This document shows positions 36,986 through 45,724 of a stretch of 64,000 nt of DNA, one piece after another; within the stretch, counting starts at the first letter, position 1; every line of letters starts with the position of its first letter. The notes beneath the pieces are model-generated. The model was not told where the DNA came from. It did no database searches and worked only from the letters and a program-made list of their open reading frames with translations. A program made the position numbers and the translations under genes. This DNA is from Tabrizicola_A aquatica (GTDB lineage: Bacteria > Pseudomonadota > Alphaproteobacteria > Rhodobacterales > Rhodobacteraceae): the NCBI GenBank assembly GCA_965194375.1, contig CBDAEL010000004.1; one strand, 5' to 3'.

Positions 36986-39457
36986 ATGCTGATTGCCTTT
37001 CGTTGGACCTTGCGCCTGTTCACCGGCCTTGTTCTTCTGATCCTGCTGGCAGGTTGGCTGGCCTATTACGTCCTGTCACGCTCGTTGCCCGACTATTCGG
37101 AAAGCTTCACGCTGGAGGGCATTTCGGCCCCGGTCGAGATTGTGCGCAACAATGCCAATGTTCCGCATATCTTTGGGGGGAACGAGGCCGACGTGTTCTA
37201 TGCCTTGGGCTTTGTGCATGCCCAAGATCGGCTGTGGCAGATGACAATGCTGCGGCGCACGGCGCAGGGGAAATTGTCCGAGATTTTCGGAGCCCGCACG
37301 ATGAAGATTGACGAGCTGTTGCGGCGGCTCGATCTTTATGAGCTGTCGCTGCAATCGGTTGCGGCGCAGGACGCGCGGACCACAACCGTGCTTGAGGCCT
37401 ATTCGGCAGGCGTGAATGCCTGGATCAACGAGGTGAACGCCGGAGCGCGGGGCCGCGGCGCGCCTGAGTTCTTTTTGTTTTCCAATGAAATCTCGGCTTG
37501 GGCACCCGCGGATTCCATCGCTATCGTCAAGCTGATGGCACTGCAGATGTCGTCGCATCTGCAATCCGAGGTTCAGCGCGCGCAGCTTTCGCAGATCCTG
37601 ACGCCGCCGCGTCTGGCCGATATTCTGCCGGAGGACCCGACACAGGGGATTGCAGCTCTGCCCCCCTATGCCAGCCTGATGCCCGGCCCCTATGCCGCGC
37701 CGAACCCCAACGCGATGGCCTATCTAGATGAGCCTTTGTCCCCCTTTGTCTCGCGCGCTTTTGCCGGAGCCTCAAACGCCTTTGCCGCCTTGCCCAGCCG
37801 TTCGGCTGCGGGTGGTAGCCTCTTGGCCAATGACCCGCATCTGGGATTAACCGCGCCGTCCATCTGGTATCTGGCGCGGCTGGACCTGCCTACAGGTGGC
37901 GTGATTGGCGGCACCATTCCGGGGATGCCCCTGATGCTGGTGGGCCGGTCGGACAAGCTGGGTTGGGGCCTGACCTCAGCCTATGTCGATGATCAGGATG
38001 TGGTGATGGAAAAGGTCAATCCTGACAACACCGAGGAATATCTGACACCCGAAGGACCAAAGCCGTTTCGCACCGCGCAGACCATCATCACGGTGAAAGA
38101 TGAGGCGCCGATCACCATCACCCAAAGGTGGAGCGAAAGCGGCCCGATCCTGCCGGGCACCCATTACGATCTGGCCTCGGTCACCCCACCCGGCACCGTG
38201 GCCGCGCTGCAATGGACGGCCCTTTCGGGGGCGGACACCTCGATGATGGCGGGGCTGCGGCTGATGACGGCGCAATCGGTGGCGGAGGCTATGGCGGCGG
38301 GGCGATTGTTCGTGGCCCCAAGCCAAAACCTGACGCTGGCTGACCAATCCTCGATCGCGTTGCAGACGATCGGAGCTGTGCCCCAGCGCGATGCCTCACA
38401 CGTGACCCAAGGCCGGATGCCCGCGCCGGGATGGGAGGGTTCGAACCGTTGGACGGGCGTACAGCCCTATGCGACCAACCCCAGCGCGATGAACCCCACC
38501 AGCGGCATTGTCGGCAACACCAACAACAAGACCGTCGACCGCCCATTCCCCGACCATGTCTCGTTCGACTGGGGCGATACCCAGCGCGTCCAACGCTGGC
38601 TGGCGCTAATGACCGCGCGCGAGGTGCATACACGCGACAGTTTCATCGAAGCGCAACTTGATACCGTCTCGCCCACGGCGCGCAACATCCTGCCCTTGAT
38701 CGGGGCGGATCTGTGGTTCACGGGCGAACCCGCCCCCGAAGGGACGCCCGAACGCCTGCGCCAGCGTGCGCTGACGCTTTTGGCCGAGTGGAACGGCGAG
38801 ATGAATGAGCATATGCCCGAACCCTTAATCGCCGAGGCGTGGCTGCGCGCCTTGCAAGACCGGCTGGCACGCGATGAGATCGGGCCTTTGGCCGATGGCT
38901 TCACGCATCCCGAACCGCTGTTTTTGGAGCGGGTTTACAAGAACATCGATGGGGCCTCGGTCTGGTGTGATGTGATCCAATCAGCGGCGGTGGAAACCTG
39001 CACCGACATTGCCCGCATCGCGCTGGATGAGGCGCTCTTGGGGCTGGTGGAACGCTGGGGTCCGAACCTTGAAAGCTGGCGCTGGGGCGATGCGCATCAG
39101 GCCACCCATGACCATCCGGTTCTGGGCGAGGTGCCGGGTCTGCGGTTCTTTGTGAACATCCGCCAATCCTCCAGCGGCGGCGACACCACCTTGATGCGCG
39201 GACGCACCAAAGGCACCGGGCCAGAGCCCTATTGGAATGTGCATGCCGGGGCCTATCGCGGGGTCTATGACTTTGCCGATCCTGACAGTTCGGTGTTCAT
39301 CGTCTCAACCGGCCAGTCAGGCCATCCCTTGTCGCGGTTCTATGATGACCTGTCCGAGCTGTGGCGGCGCGGCGAGTATATTCCGATGAGCCTTGATCCC
39401 GCCTTGGCCCGCGCGGCCGCGGTGGGGGTGACGATGTTGACGCCTGAGGGGCGATAG
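36986..39457 (+). CDS. Penicillin acylase family (S45) N-terminal nucleophile hydrolase
   Basis: An 823-residue Ntn-hydrolase of the S45 family, which includes penicillin/cephalosporin acylases and acyl-homoserine-lactone acylases. An N-terminal hydrophobic helix (LFTGLVLLILLAGWLAYYVL) anchors or exports it. The alpha-subunit segment VPHIFGGNEADVFYALGFVHAQDRLWQM is typical. The beta-subunit nucleophile after autocleavage should be Ser263 in AGASNAFAALPSRSA, followed by GSLLANDPHLGLTAPSIWY. The later Asn and Arg region GIVGNTNNKTVDRPF is also conserved in form. The substrate is unknown. Start ATG at 36986 with AAGGA upstream; the frame remains open for more than 900 bp upstream but there lies antisense to the dehydrogenase gene. 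Confidence 0.92.
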   Translation: MLIAFRWTLRLFTGLVLLILLAGWLAYYVLSRSLPDYSESFTLEGISAPVEIVRNNANVPHIFGGNEADVFYALGFVHAQDRLWQMTMLRRTAQGKLSEIFGARTMKIDELLRRLDLYELSLQSVAAQDARTTTVLEAYSAGVNAWINEVNAGARGRGAPEFFLFSNEISAWAPADSIAIVKLMALQMSSHLQSEVQRAQLSQILTPPRLADILPEDPTQGIAALPPYASLMPGPYAAPNPNAMAYLDEPLSPFVSRAFAGASNAFAALPSRSAAGGSLLANDPHLGLTAPSIWYLARLDLPTGGVIGGTIPGMPLMLVGRSDKLGWGLTSAYVDDQDVVMEKVNPDNTEEYLTPEGPKPFRTAQTIITVKDEAPITITQRWSESGPILPGTHYDLASVTPPGTVAALQWTALSGADTSMMAGLRLMTAQSVAEAMAAGRLFVAPSQNLTLADQSSIALQTIGAVPQRDASHVTQGRMPAPGWEGSNRWTGVQPYATNPSAMNPTSGIVGNTNNKTVDRPFPDHVSFDWGDTQRVQRWLALMTAREVHTRDSFIEAQLDTVSPTARNILPLIGADLWFTGEPAPEGTPERLRQRALTLLAEWNGEMNEHMPEPLIAEAWLRALQDRLARDEIGPLADGFTHPEPLFLERVYKNIDGASVWCDVIQSAAVETCTDIARIALDEALLGLVERWGPNLESWRWGDAHQATHDHPVLGEVPGLRFFVNIRQSSSGGDTTLMRGRTKGTGPEPYWNVHAGAYRGVYDFADPDSSVFIVSTGQSGHPLSRFYDDLSELWRRGEYIPMSLDPALARAAAVGVTMLTPEGR

Positions 39458-39488
39458 GGGGTAGCACGCCGAGGCAGATGAGCGGGCG

Positions 39489-40820
39489 TTACAACTCGCT
39501 ATAGCGTTTGTGCTGACGCGCGGTCCACAGAACGTCAATCTGCCAGCCATCCTCGCCCATCTCTTCGGCCTCGATCACACCTTCGCCGTGGAGCCAAGCC
39601 CGCGCCTTACCGGCGGCAAAGGGCAGATGCAGCCGTTCTTGGGTCTTTTCCTCGCCAAAAACGGCGCTCATCGCGGCCAACAGCCGGTCAATCCCGACGC
39701 CGGTCAGCGCCGAGACGGGGAAGACCCCTGCCCGGTTCTGGGCTTGCTGCAACAGTGCCTCGTGCTGGCTGGCGTCCACCAGATCCAGTTTGTTCCAAAC
39801 CTCAATCACCGGAACCTTCGGGTCTACCTTAAGGCTGGTCAGGATATCCATCACATCGGCGGCCTGCTCGGCGGTTTCAGGGTGGCTGATGTCGCGCACA
39901 TGCAAGATGAGATCGGCCTCTAGCACCTCTTCCAGCGTGGCGCGGAAGGCGGCGACCAGTTGCGTCGGCAGATCCGAGATGAAGCCCACAGTGTCGGACG
40001 CAATCACCTTGCGCCCCGCGCCTTCCTTGGAACCGGGCCCGCCCTTTTCATCGGGCAAGACGACGCCACGCATCGTGGGGTCCAGCGTCGCAAAGAGCAT
40101 GTCCTTGGCCAGCACGTCCGCCCCGGTCATGCGGTTGAACAGCGTCGATTTGCCTGCGTTGGTATAGCCCACCAGCGCCACCAGCGGGAACGGCACCTTG
40201 CGGCGCGAGGCACGGTGCAATTCGCGGGTTTTCACCACCTTGTCGAGCTGGCGCTTCAGCCGGATCACCTGATCGTCAATCGCGCGGCGGTCGGCTTCGA
40301 TCTGGGTTTCCCCCGGACCGCCGACAAACCCAAAGCCGCCACGCTGGCGTTCAAGGTGGGTCCAGGCGCGCACAAGCCGGGTGCGTTGATAAGACAGCGC
40401 GGCCAGTTCCACCTGCAACACACCTTCGCGGGTGCGGGCGCGGTCGGCGAAAATCTCTAAAATCAGACCGGTCCGGTCCAAAAGCTTGACGCCCCATTCC
40501 TTTTCCAGATTGCGCTGCTGCACCGGGGTCACCGGACCATCGACCAGCACCAGATCAATCTTCAAAGCCTTGAGCCGGGCCGTCACCTCATCCACCTTAC
40601 CAGAGCCGAACAGCATTCCGGGATGCAACTTTGGCAGGCGCACCACTTCGGCGCCAAGAACCTCAAGGTTGGGCAAGGCGGCGGCAAGACTGACCGCTTC
40701 GGCCAACCCATGTTCGGGCAAACGGCGCGAGCGGGACGATTTCAGATCAGGGTGCAGCACATAGGCGCGGGTGAGGGGTTTGGCGGTTTCATAGGCATCA
40801 ATCCCGCCGTCCTGCGACAA
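39489..40820 (-). CDS. hflX: Ribosome-associated GTPase HflX
   Basis: HflX is a GTPase that splits stalled or hibernating 70S ribosomes. At least 443 residues: the N-terminal HflX domain (RAYVLHPDLKSSRSRRLPEH, then HPGMLFGSGKVDEV), the coiled linker (LERQRGGFGFVGGPGETQIE), and the G domain with G1 GYTNAGKSTLFN, G3 DTVGF and G4 NKLD. The start is uncertain: there is no ATG until about residue 69. The best candidate is TTG at 40818-40820, and an open stretch continues to just after the hfq stop. It follows hfq by 38 bp, the classical hfq-hflX pair. Confidence 0.95.
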   Translation of the reverse strand: MSQDGGIDAYETAKPLTRAYVLHPDLKSSRSRRLPEHGLAEAVSLAAALPNLEVLGAEVVRLPKLHPGMLFGSGKVDEVTARLKALKIDLVLVDGPVTPVQQRNLEKEWGVKLLDRTGLILEIFADRARTREGVLQVELAALSYQRTRLVRAWTHLERQRGGFGFVGGPGETQIEADRRAIDDQVIRLKRQLDKVVKTRELHRASRRKVPFPLVALVGYTNAGKSTLFNRMTGADVLAKDMLFATLDPTMRGVVLPDEKGGPGSKEGAGRKVIASDTVGFISDLPTQLVAAFRATLEEVLEADLILHVRDISHPETAEQAADVMDILTSLKVDPKVPVIEVWNKLDLVDASQHEALLQQAQNRAGVFPVSALTGVGIDRLLAAMSAVFGEEKTQERLHLPFAAGKARAWLHGEGVIEAEEMGEDGWQIDVLWTARQHKRYSEL

Positions 40821-40858
40821 CGGGTCATCGTCGAACTCTTCCTCGGGAAGATCAGGGA

Positions 40859-41092
40859 TCAGTCTTCACCCTCATACAGGTTCAGCGGCCCGCCAGGCAT
40901 GATGGTGGAAATCGCATGTTTGTAGACCAATTGCGATTGACCATCGCGGCGCAAAAGCACGCAAAAATTGTCAAACCAGGTGATGACGCCCTGAAGTTTC
41001 ACACCGTTGATAAGGAAAATGGTGACCGGAACCTTGGACTTCCGAACCTGATTGAGAAACGCATCCTGCAAATTTTGTTTATCGGCGGCCAT
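40859..41092 (-). CDS. hfq: RNA chaperone Hfq
   Basis: Hfq is the hexameric Sm-like chaperone that pairs small RNAs with mRNAs. The 77-residue protein shows the Sm1 core (VPVTIFLINGVKLQGVITWF, then DNFCVLLRR) and the Sm2 motif YKHAIST, preceded by the proximal-face residues NLQDAFLNQVRK. The C-terminal tail is short (GGPLNLYEGED), as usual in alphaproteobacteria. It is downstream of trkH with a 169-bp gap that probably contains its own promoter, so it may be transcribed both from the ntr/trk operon and independently. hflX follows at 38 bp. Confidence 0.97.
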   Translation of the reverse strand: MAADKQNLQDAFLNQVRKSKVPVTIFLINGVKLQGVITWFDNFCVLLRRDGQSQLVYKHAISTIMPGGPLNLYEGED

Positions 41093-41261
41093 TGGCTTAT
41101 TGTCCTTGTTTCCGTCGCGCTACCCGCATCCGACGCGAAGACGCGCCGGGCATACTAAGTATTGCGCGACACGCAGGCAGTTTCCAGCCCCAAAAAGGAC
41201 ATTATCCCCGCGGAAATCCAACAGTTTCGCTGATTTTCCGCCAGCTTGAGTGTGGGCTGTG

Positions 41262-42791
41262 CTAGCGGCGCAAGTTTTCGGGCAGCAAGATCGCCAGAAT
41301 CGCCAGCGCCTCGATCCGCCCCACAACCATCGCAAAGCCCAGGACGATCTGGACTGCACCGCTCTGTCCGCCATAGCTCGCCCCGATGCCCCCCGATTGA
41401 GTAACCAGCGGCCCGGTGGTTGTCAGGGCCGACAGTGCCAGCACCAGACTTTCGTCAAAACTGACCCCCAGCACCGTCAGTGCCGCAACAAAGGCCGCGA
41501 TCGACAGGCCAAAAATCATGAAAAACACCCAAGCCATCGCAGTGCCCTGCCCCGATGCCGCGCGCGAGATGGTTGCGCTTGTGCGCATGCGCGCCACGGC
41601 TGAGGGGTGGATCACGCGGTCAAGTTCCTGCTCGCCAAAGCGCAACAGCGCATAGACCCGCAAAAGCTTGACCCCGCCCGCCGTGGTGGCCACCCCGCCC
41701 CCGACAATGGCAAGCGCCCAGAGCAAAAGATCGGGTGACGTCAGGCCCGACCAGCCCGGCCACAGCTCCCAAAAGCTGGAGACATAGCCGGTGGTCGTCA
41801 GAAATGAGAGGCAGGTAAAGACCAACGCCCAAAGCACGCCAAGCGCTTGGAAAAACCCGTGATCTTGTGTGCCGGACAATGCGCCATAAAGCCCAAGTAG
41901 GAACAGACCCACCACGACCACTGCAAGAATACTGCCCGCCAAGCCAAGCTCTGGGTCGCGCCACATCTGCGCCGTGCCGCCTTGCCGCAACAGTCGCAAA
42001 AGGGGCCGCCGGCTTAGGGCAAACACCAACACCAGCGCCATCGCAGCTTCGGCCAGAAACCCGCCCTGCCCGTCAGCAGTGCCGCCGGGCAGTGGGCTAA
42101 TCCCGGAGGTCGAGAGCACCCCCATGGCATGACAGAGCGCCACAAAGCCAGTTTCACCCGCCATGTAGAGACCGGCCCAGAGCACGAGCGTCAGGCCAAA
42201 GTAGAACGGAAAAATGCCCGCAGCAAAGCGCGCCATACGCTCAGACGGATCGGCGATCCGGGTGATTTGCTGCATGGCGGGGCTGGCGCGGCCGGGGATG
42301 CGGCCGGTTTCGACCTCAACCCCGCCAAGGTTCAGCGGGGCAAGCACCGAAAACACCATAACAAGCGCAAAAAGCCCGCCCAGCCAGCCGACCAGCGATC
42401 GCCACAGATGCACCGAGGGCGCAAGCGGCCCTTCAAGAACCGGCGCGCCTGTGGTGGTAAAGGCGGACAGCATTTCAAACATCGCCGCGCCAAACTCAGC
42501 CCCGCCCGCGGCGCGCTGCAGCAAGGGCAGCGCCAAGATCGGCGGCAAGATCGCATAGGCCAGCGCCAATGAGATCAGGTGATTGCGCGCCACATTGCGC
42601 GGCAGCGCATTGGCACGCGCGAGCCCCAGCATGCCCGCGAAGATCAAAACCAACAGCGCCATATAGACAAAGCTGCGCGCCAACTCATGTTCGTTCAGCA
42701 CAAAGGCATGGGCCGCGGGCACGAACATGGCCAGCCCAGCCAACCCGATCAAGATGACCAGAAGCGGCAGATCAAGAAGGCGGCGCAGCAT
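41262..42791 (-). CDS. trkH: Trk-type potassium uptake protein, membrane subunit
   Basis: A 509-residue K+ channel-like transporter subunit with four M1-P-M2 repeats. The four pore-loop filters are visible: FTTTGAPV, LSTSGISPLPG, LTTTGYVSSF and LTTTGPLVT, each with the conserved glycine. It imports K+ across the cytoplasmic membrane under control of TrkA, whose gene ends 12 bp upstream. The name TrkH/TrkG follows the family. The downstream 169 bp before hfq holds a loosely paired GCGGAAA/TTTCCGC inverted repeat on the minus strand that I would not call a terminator. Confidence 0.94.
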   Translation of the reverse strand: MLRRLLDLPLLVILIGLAGLAMFVPAAHAFVLNEHELARSFVYMALLVLIFAGMLGLARANALPRNVARNHLISLALAYAILPPILALPLLQRAAGGAEFGAAMFEMLSAFTTTGAPVLEGPLAPSVHLWRSLVGWLGGLFALVMVFSVLAPLNLGGVEVETGRIPGRASPAMQQITRIADPSERMARFAAGIFPFYFGLTLVLWAGLYMAGETGFVALCHAMGVLSTSGISPLPGGTADGQGGFLAEAAMALVLVFALSRRPLLRLLRQGGTAQMWRDPELGLAGSILAVVVVGLFLLGLYGALSGTQDHGFFQALGVLWALVFTCLSFLTTTGYVSSFWELWPGWSGLTSPDLLLWALAIVGGGVATTAGGVKLLRVYALLRFGEQELDRVIHPSAVARMRTSATISRAASGQGTAMAWVFFMIFGLSIAAFVAALTVLGVSFDESLVLALSALTTTGPLVTQSGGIGASYGGQSGAVQIVLGFAMVVGRIEALAILAILLPENLRR

Positions 42792-42803
42792 CGCCCCGGC
42801 CCG

Positions 42804-44183
42804 TCAGAAGAAGTCGACCGAGACCTGCAGCAGGCGCTCGACCTCGGGCCGGTCGCCGGCCATGGTAAAGAGGGCAATGACATCGCCCGCCTCAATGCGC
42901 AGATCACCAGCGGGTTTCATCACCCGGTCGCCCTTCATCACGGCGCCGACCAGCACACCTTCGGGAAAATCAACATCGCGCACCAGCTTGCCCGCCAAAG
43001 GTGAGGTGGCCAGAACCTGCGCCTCGACCAATTCGGCCTCGGCATCACCGATCGAATAGACCGCGCGCACCTTGCCGTGGCGGATGTGGCGCAGAATGGA
43101 CGACACAGTGGTGGCGCGCGGGTTGATATAGGCGTCAATGTCCAAGGCCCCCATCAGCGGGGCGAGCGTGGGGTCGTTGACCAGCGCAATCGCCATCGGA
43201 CAGCCCGCCTGTTTGGCGCGCACGGCGGCCAGAAGGTTGGTCTTGTCGTCGTCAGTGACCGCAAGGACCGCATCGGCGCGTTCAATCGCCGCCTCGGCCA
43301 GAATATCCATGTCCATGCCATCGCCGTTCAAAACGATGGTGCGCGTCAGGTTGTCAGCCGCAAATTCTGCGCGGCTGCGGCTTCGCTCAATGATCTTGGC
43401 GCGGATGCGATCGGTCCGCGCCTCAAGTGCGCGCGCGACCGCAAGGCCCACATTGCCGCCGCCGATGATAATCAAGCGTTCTTGCTTTTTCGTCCGCTTT
43501 CCAAAGACTTCCAGCGTGCGGTTTACGTCTTCAATATGGGTGAAGACATAGATCCGATCCCCAGCCATCAAGATATCCATCGGCGAAGGGGCGAAGAGTT
43601 TACCTTCGTCGCGGCGCACACCGACCACAATTGCGCGCAGGGTTGGGAAAAGCTCGTTCAGCTGGCGCAGGGGCGTCATCAGCACCGGGCATTCTTCAGT
43701 CAGGGCGATGCCCAAAAGCTGCGCGCGCCCGTTCATAAAGCTTTCAGTGTCAAAGGCGGCGGGTGCGGCAAGGCGCTGGAGCGCAGCCTCGGCCACCTCA
43801 CGCTCCGGGCTGATCACCACGTCAATGGGCAGGTGATCGCGGCGATAGAGATCGGAATAGATCGCATCAAGATAGGACTGGCTGCGCAAGCGCGCGATCT
43901 TGCGCGGGACCGAAAAGATAGAATGGGCGACCTGACAGGTGACCATGTTCACCTCGTCGGAATGGGTGGCGGCGATGATCATGTCGGCATCGCGCGCGCC
44001 GGCCTTTTCCAAGACGTCGGGGTAGCTGGCAAAGCCCGCAACCCCTTGAACATCCAAGGTTTCAGAAGCACGGCGCACGAGATCGGCGTTGCTGTCGACC
44101 ACCGTCACATCATTCTTTTCGCCCGAAAGGTGACGGGCAATCTGCCAACCCACCTGCCCCGCGCCGCATATGATGACTTTCAT
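42804..44183 (-). CDS. trkA: Trk system potassium transporter, NAD-binding subunit
   Basis: A 459-residue peripheral regulator of TrkH. It has two RCK (KTN) halves, each with a Rossmann motif (MKVIICGAGQVGWQIARHLS at the N-terminus and RLIIIGGGNVGLAVARALEA near residue 232), and each is followed by a TrkA_C domain. Nucleotide binding gates the channel. The ATG at 44181-44183 is chosen because the Rossmann strand begins there. It lies 147 bp downstream of ntrX, the same order as in other alphaproteobacteria, suggesting that nitrogen-regulatory and K+ genes are cotranscribed or at least co-inherited. Confidence 0.95.
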   Translation of the reverse strand: MKVIICGAGQVGWQIARHLSGEKNDVTVVDSNADLVRRASETLDVQGVAGFASYPDVLEKAGARDADMIIAATHSDEVNMVTCQVAHSIFSVPRKIARLRSQSYLDAIYSDLYRRDHLPIDVVISPEREVAEAALQRLAAPAAFDTESFMNGRAQLLGIALTEECPVLMTPLRQLNELFPTLRAIVVGVRRDEGKLFAPSPMDILMAGDRIYVFTHIEDVNRTLEVFGKRTKKQERLIIIGGGNVGLAVARALEARTDRIRAKIIERSRSRAEFAADNLTRTIVLNGDGMDMDILAEAAIERADAVLAVTDDDKTNLLAAVRAKQAGCPMAIALVNDPTLAPLMGALDIDAYINPRATTVSSILRHIRHGKVRAVYSIGDAEAELVEAQVLATSPLAGKLVRDVDFPEGVLVGAVMKGDRVMKPAGDLRIEAGDVIALFTMAGDRPEVERLLQVSVDFF

Positions 44184-44293
44184 GGAACACCTCTGCTTGG
44201 GCTGGTGATGGCTTGGCACGGGTCGGGCCGGGGGTCAAGGTTTGCGCCGCGGACAGGCCCGATCTTGCACCGGGAACGCGGTTGGAAAGCTGC

Positions 44294-44326
44294 GCCTCCG
44301 GCGGGGATATTTGAGAACAGATGAAG
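44294..44326 (+). repeat. GGGGATATTT-type intergenic element
   Basis: Plus strand CGCCTCCGGCGGGGATATTT followed by GAGAACAGATGAAG. The first part can fold as CTCCGGCGGGG-like pairs. It resembles the GAGTATTT elements elsewhere in the window and motifs that I recall as widespread in Rhodobacteraceae intergenic DNA. It lies between trkA and ntrX. Confidence 0.45.
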
Positions 44327-44329
44327 GGC

Positions 44330-45724
44330 TTAGCCTTCCTCGTCCTCCTCGCCGCCACCGTTCTTGTGGCCGCCGACCACGCCGAGGGATTTCAGCTTGC
44401 GGTGCAGCGCGCTCCGCTCCATCCCGACGAACCCCGCAGTGCGGCTGATATTGCCGCCAAAGCGGTTGATCTGGGTGATGAGGTATTCGCGCTCAAACAC
44501 CTCACGCGCCTCGCGCAGGGGGAGCGTCGCCATGGCGCCGCCCAGAACCATGCGCCCGCCGGTGTCGGGGCTCGGCTCTTGCCCCGGCAATTCACGCGTC
44601 TCAATCGGCCCCGTACCGTCACCCAGGATCAGCACACGCTCAATCACGTTGCGCAATTGGCGCACGTTGCCCGGCCATTGCATGGTTTGCAAAAGCGCCT
44701 CGGCCTCAGACGACAGATCGCGCAGCGGCAGGCCTTGGGTGCGATGGAAAAGGTCTATGAAATGGCGGGTCAGGTCAGGGATATCCTCGCGCCGCTCTTC
44801 AAGGCTGGGCACGGCAATCGGCACGACGTTCAGCCGGTCAAACAGCTCTTGGCGGAAGCGGCCCGCGCCGATCTCGCGGCGCAGATCGCGGGTCGTCGAG
44901 GAGATGACCCGCAGATCAACACGCACCTTGTCATTGCCGCCTTGTCGCGTGAACTGCTGTTCGGTCAACACGCGCAGGATCTTTGACTGGGTGCCAAGGG
45001 GCATATCGGCCACCTCGTCGAAATAGACCACCCCGCCATGGGCCTGTTCCAACAAGCCCTTTTCCACGCCCCGCTCGGATGTTTCGCGGCCAAAAAGCAC
45101 CTCTTCCATCCGCTCCGGCTCGATTGTGGCGGACGAGACCGACACAAAAGTGGCGCCCGCGCGGTTCGAATGCTGGTGGATAAAGCGCGCCGCCATTTCT
45201 TTGCCCGATCCAGCAGGACCGGTGAGCATCACGCGACCGTTGGATTTGGTGACCTTTTCCAAGTGCGATTTCAATGTCTTGAAGGCCGAGCTTGCCCCCA
45301 GCATCTCGGTCGAGCTCACATCGCGGCGGCGCAGGTCGGCGTTTTCGCGGCGCAGGCGGCTTGTCTCCATCGCGCGCGCAACGACCACCATCAACTGGTC
45401 GATGTTGAAGGGCTTTTCGATGAAGTCATAGGCCCCCTGTTTGATCGCGGCGACCGCGATTTCAATGTTGCCATGGCCCGAGATGATGACAACCGGGATG
45501 TCCGGATTGTCGCGCTTCACGGTTTTAAGGATGTCGATCCCATCCATCCGGCTGTCCTTCAGCCAGATATCCAAGATCATCAACGCCGGAGGTTCGGCAT
45601 TGATCTCGGCCATGCACTCGTCGGAGTTCGAGGCAAGCCGCACGGCATAGCCCTCGTCCTTCAAAATATCGCCAATCAGTTCGCGAATGTCTTTTTCATC
45701 ATCGGTGATAAGAATACTGGTCAT
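44330..45724 (-). CDS. ntrX: Nitrogen regulation response regulator NtrX
   Basis: A 464-residue response regulator of the NtrC family, partner of NtrY. The receiver domain (residues 1-120) has the phosphoacceptor Asp52 in LMILDIWLKD. The AAA+ domain has Walker A GPAGSGKE and Walker B VVYFDEVAD. The GAFTGA sigma54-contact loop is missing (LFGRETSERGVEKGLLEQAH stands in its place). A Fis-type helix-turn-helix is near the C-terminus (NISRTAGFVGMERSALHRKL), and the tail is acidic. It probably acts on sigma70-type promoters or as a repressor. The start overlaps the ntrY stop as ATGA, so translation is coupled. Confidence 0.95.
   Translation of the reverse strand: MTSILITDDEKDIRELIGDILKDEGYAVRLASNSDECMAEINAEPPALMILDIWLKDSRMDGIDILKTVKRDNPDIPVVIISGHGNIEIAVAAIKQGAYDFIEKPFNIDQLMVVVARAMETSRLRRENADLRRRDVSSTEMLGASSAFKTLKSHLEKVTKSNGRVMLTGPAGSGKEMAARFIHQHSNRAGATFVSVSSATIEPERMEEVLFGRETSERGVEKGLLEQAHGGVVYFDEVADMPLGTQSKILRVLTEQQFTRQGGNDKVRVDLRVISSTTRDLRREIGAGRFRQELFDRLNVVPIAVPSLEERREDIPDLTRHFIDLFHRTQGLPLRDLSSEAEALLQTMQWPGNVRQLRNVIERVLILGDGTGPIETRELPGQEPSPDTGGRMVLGGAMATLPLREAREVFEREYLITQINRFGGNISRTAGFVGMERSALHRKLKSLGVVGGHKNGGGEEDEEG

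Noticed and set aside
41152..41162. Palindrome ATACTAAGTAT upstream of hfq as an operator
   Set aside because: The arms are only 5 bp and AT-rich; such a short palindrome is expected by chance and no regulator is suggested. It may just be part of an hfq promoter.
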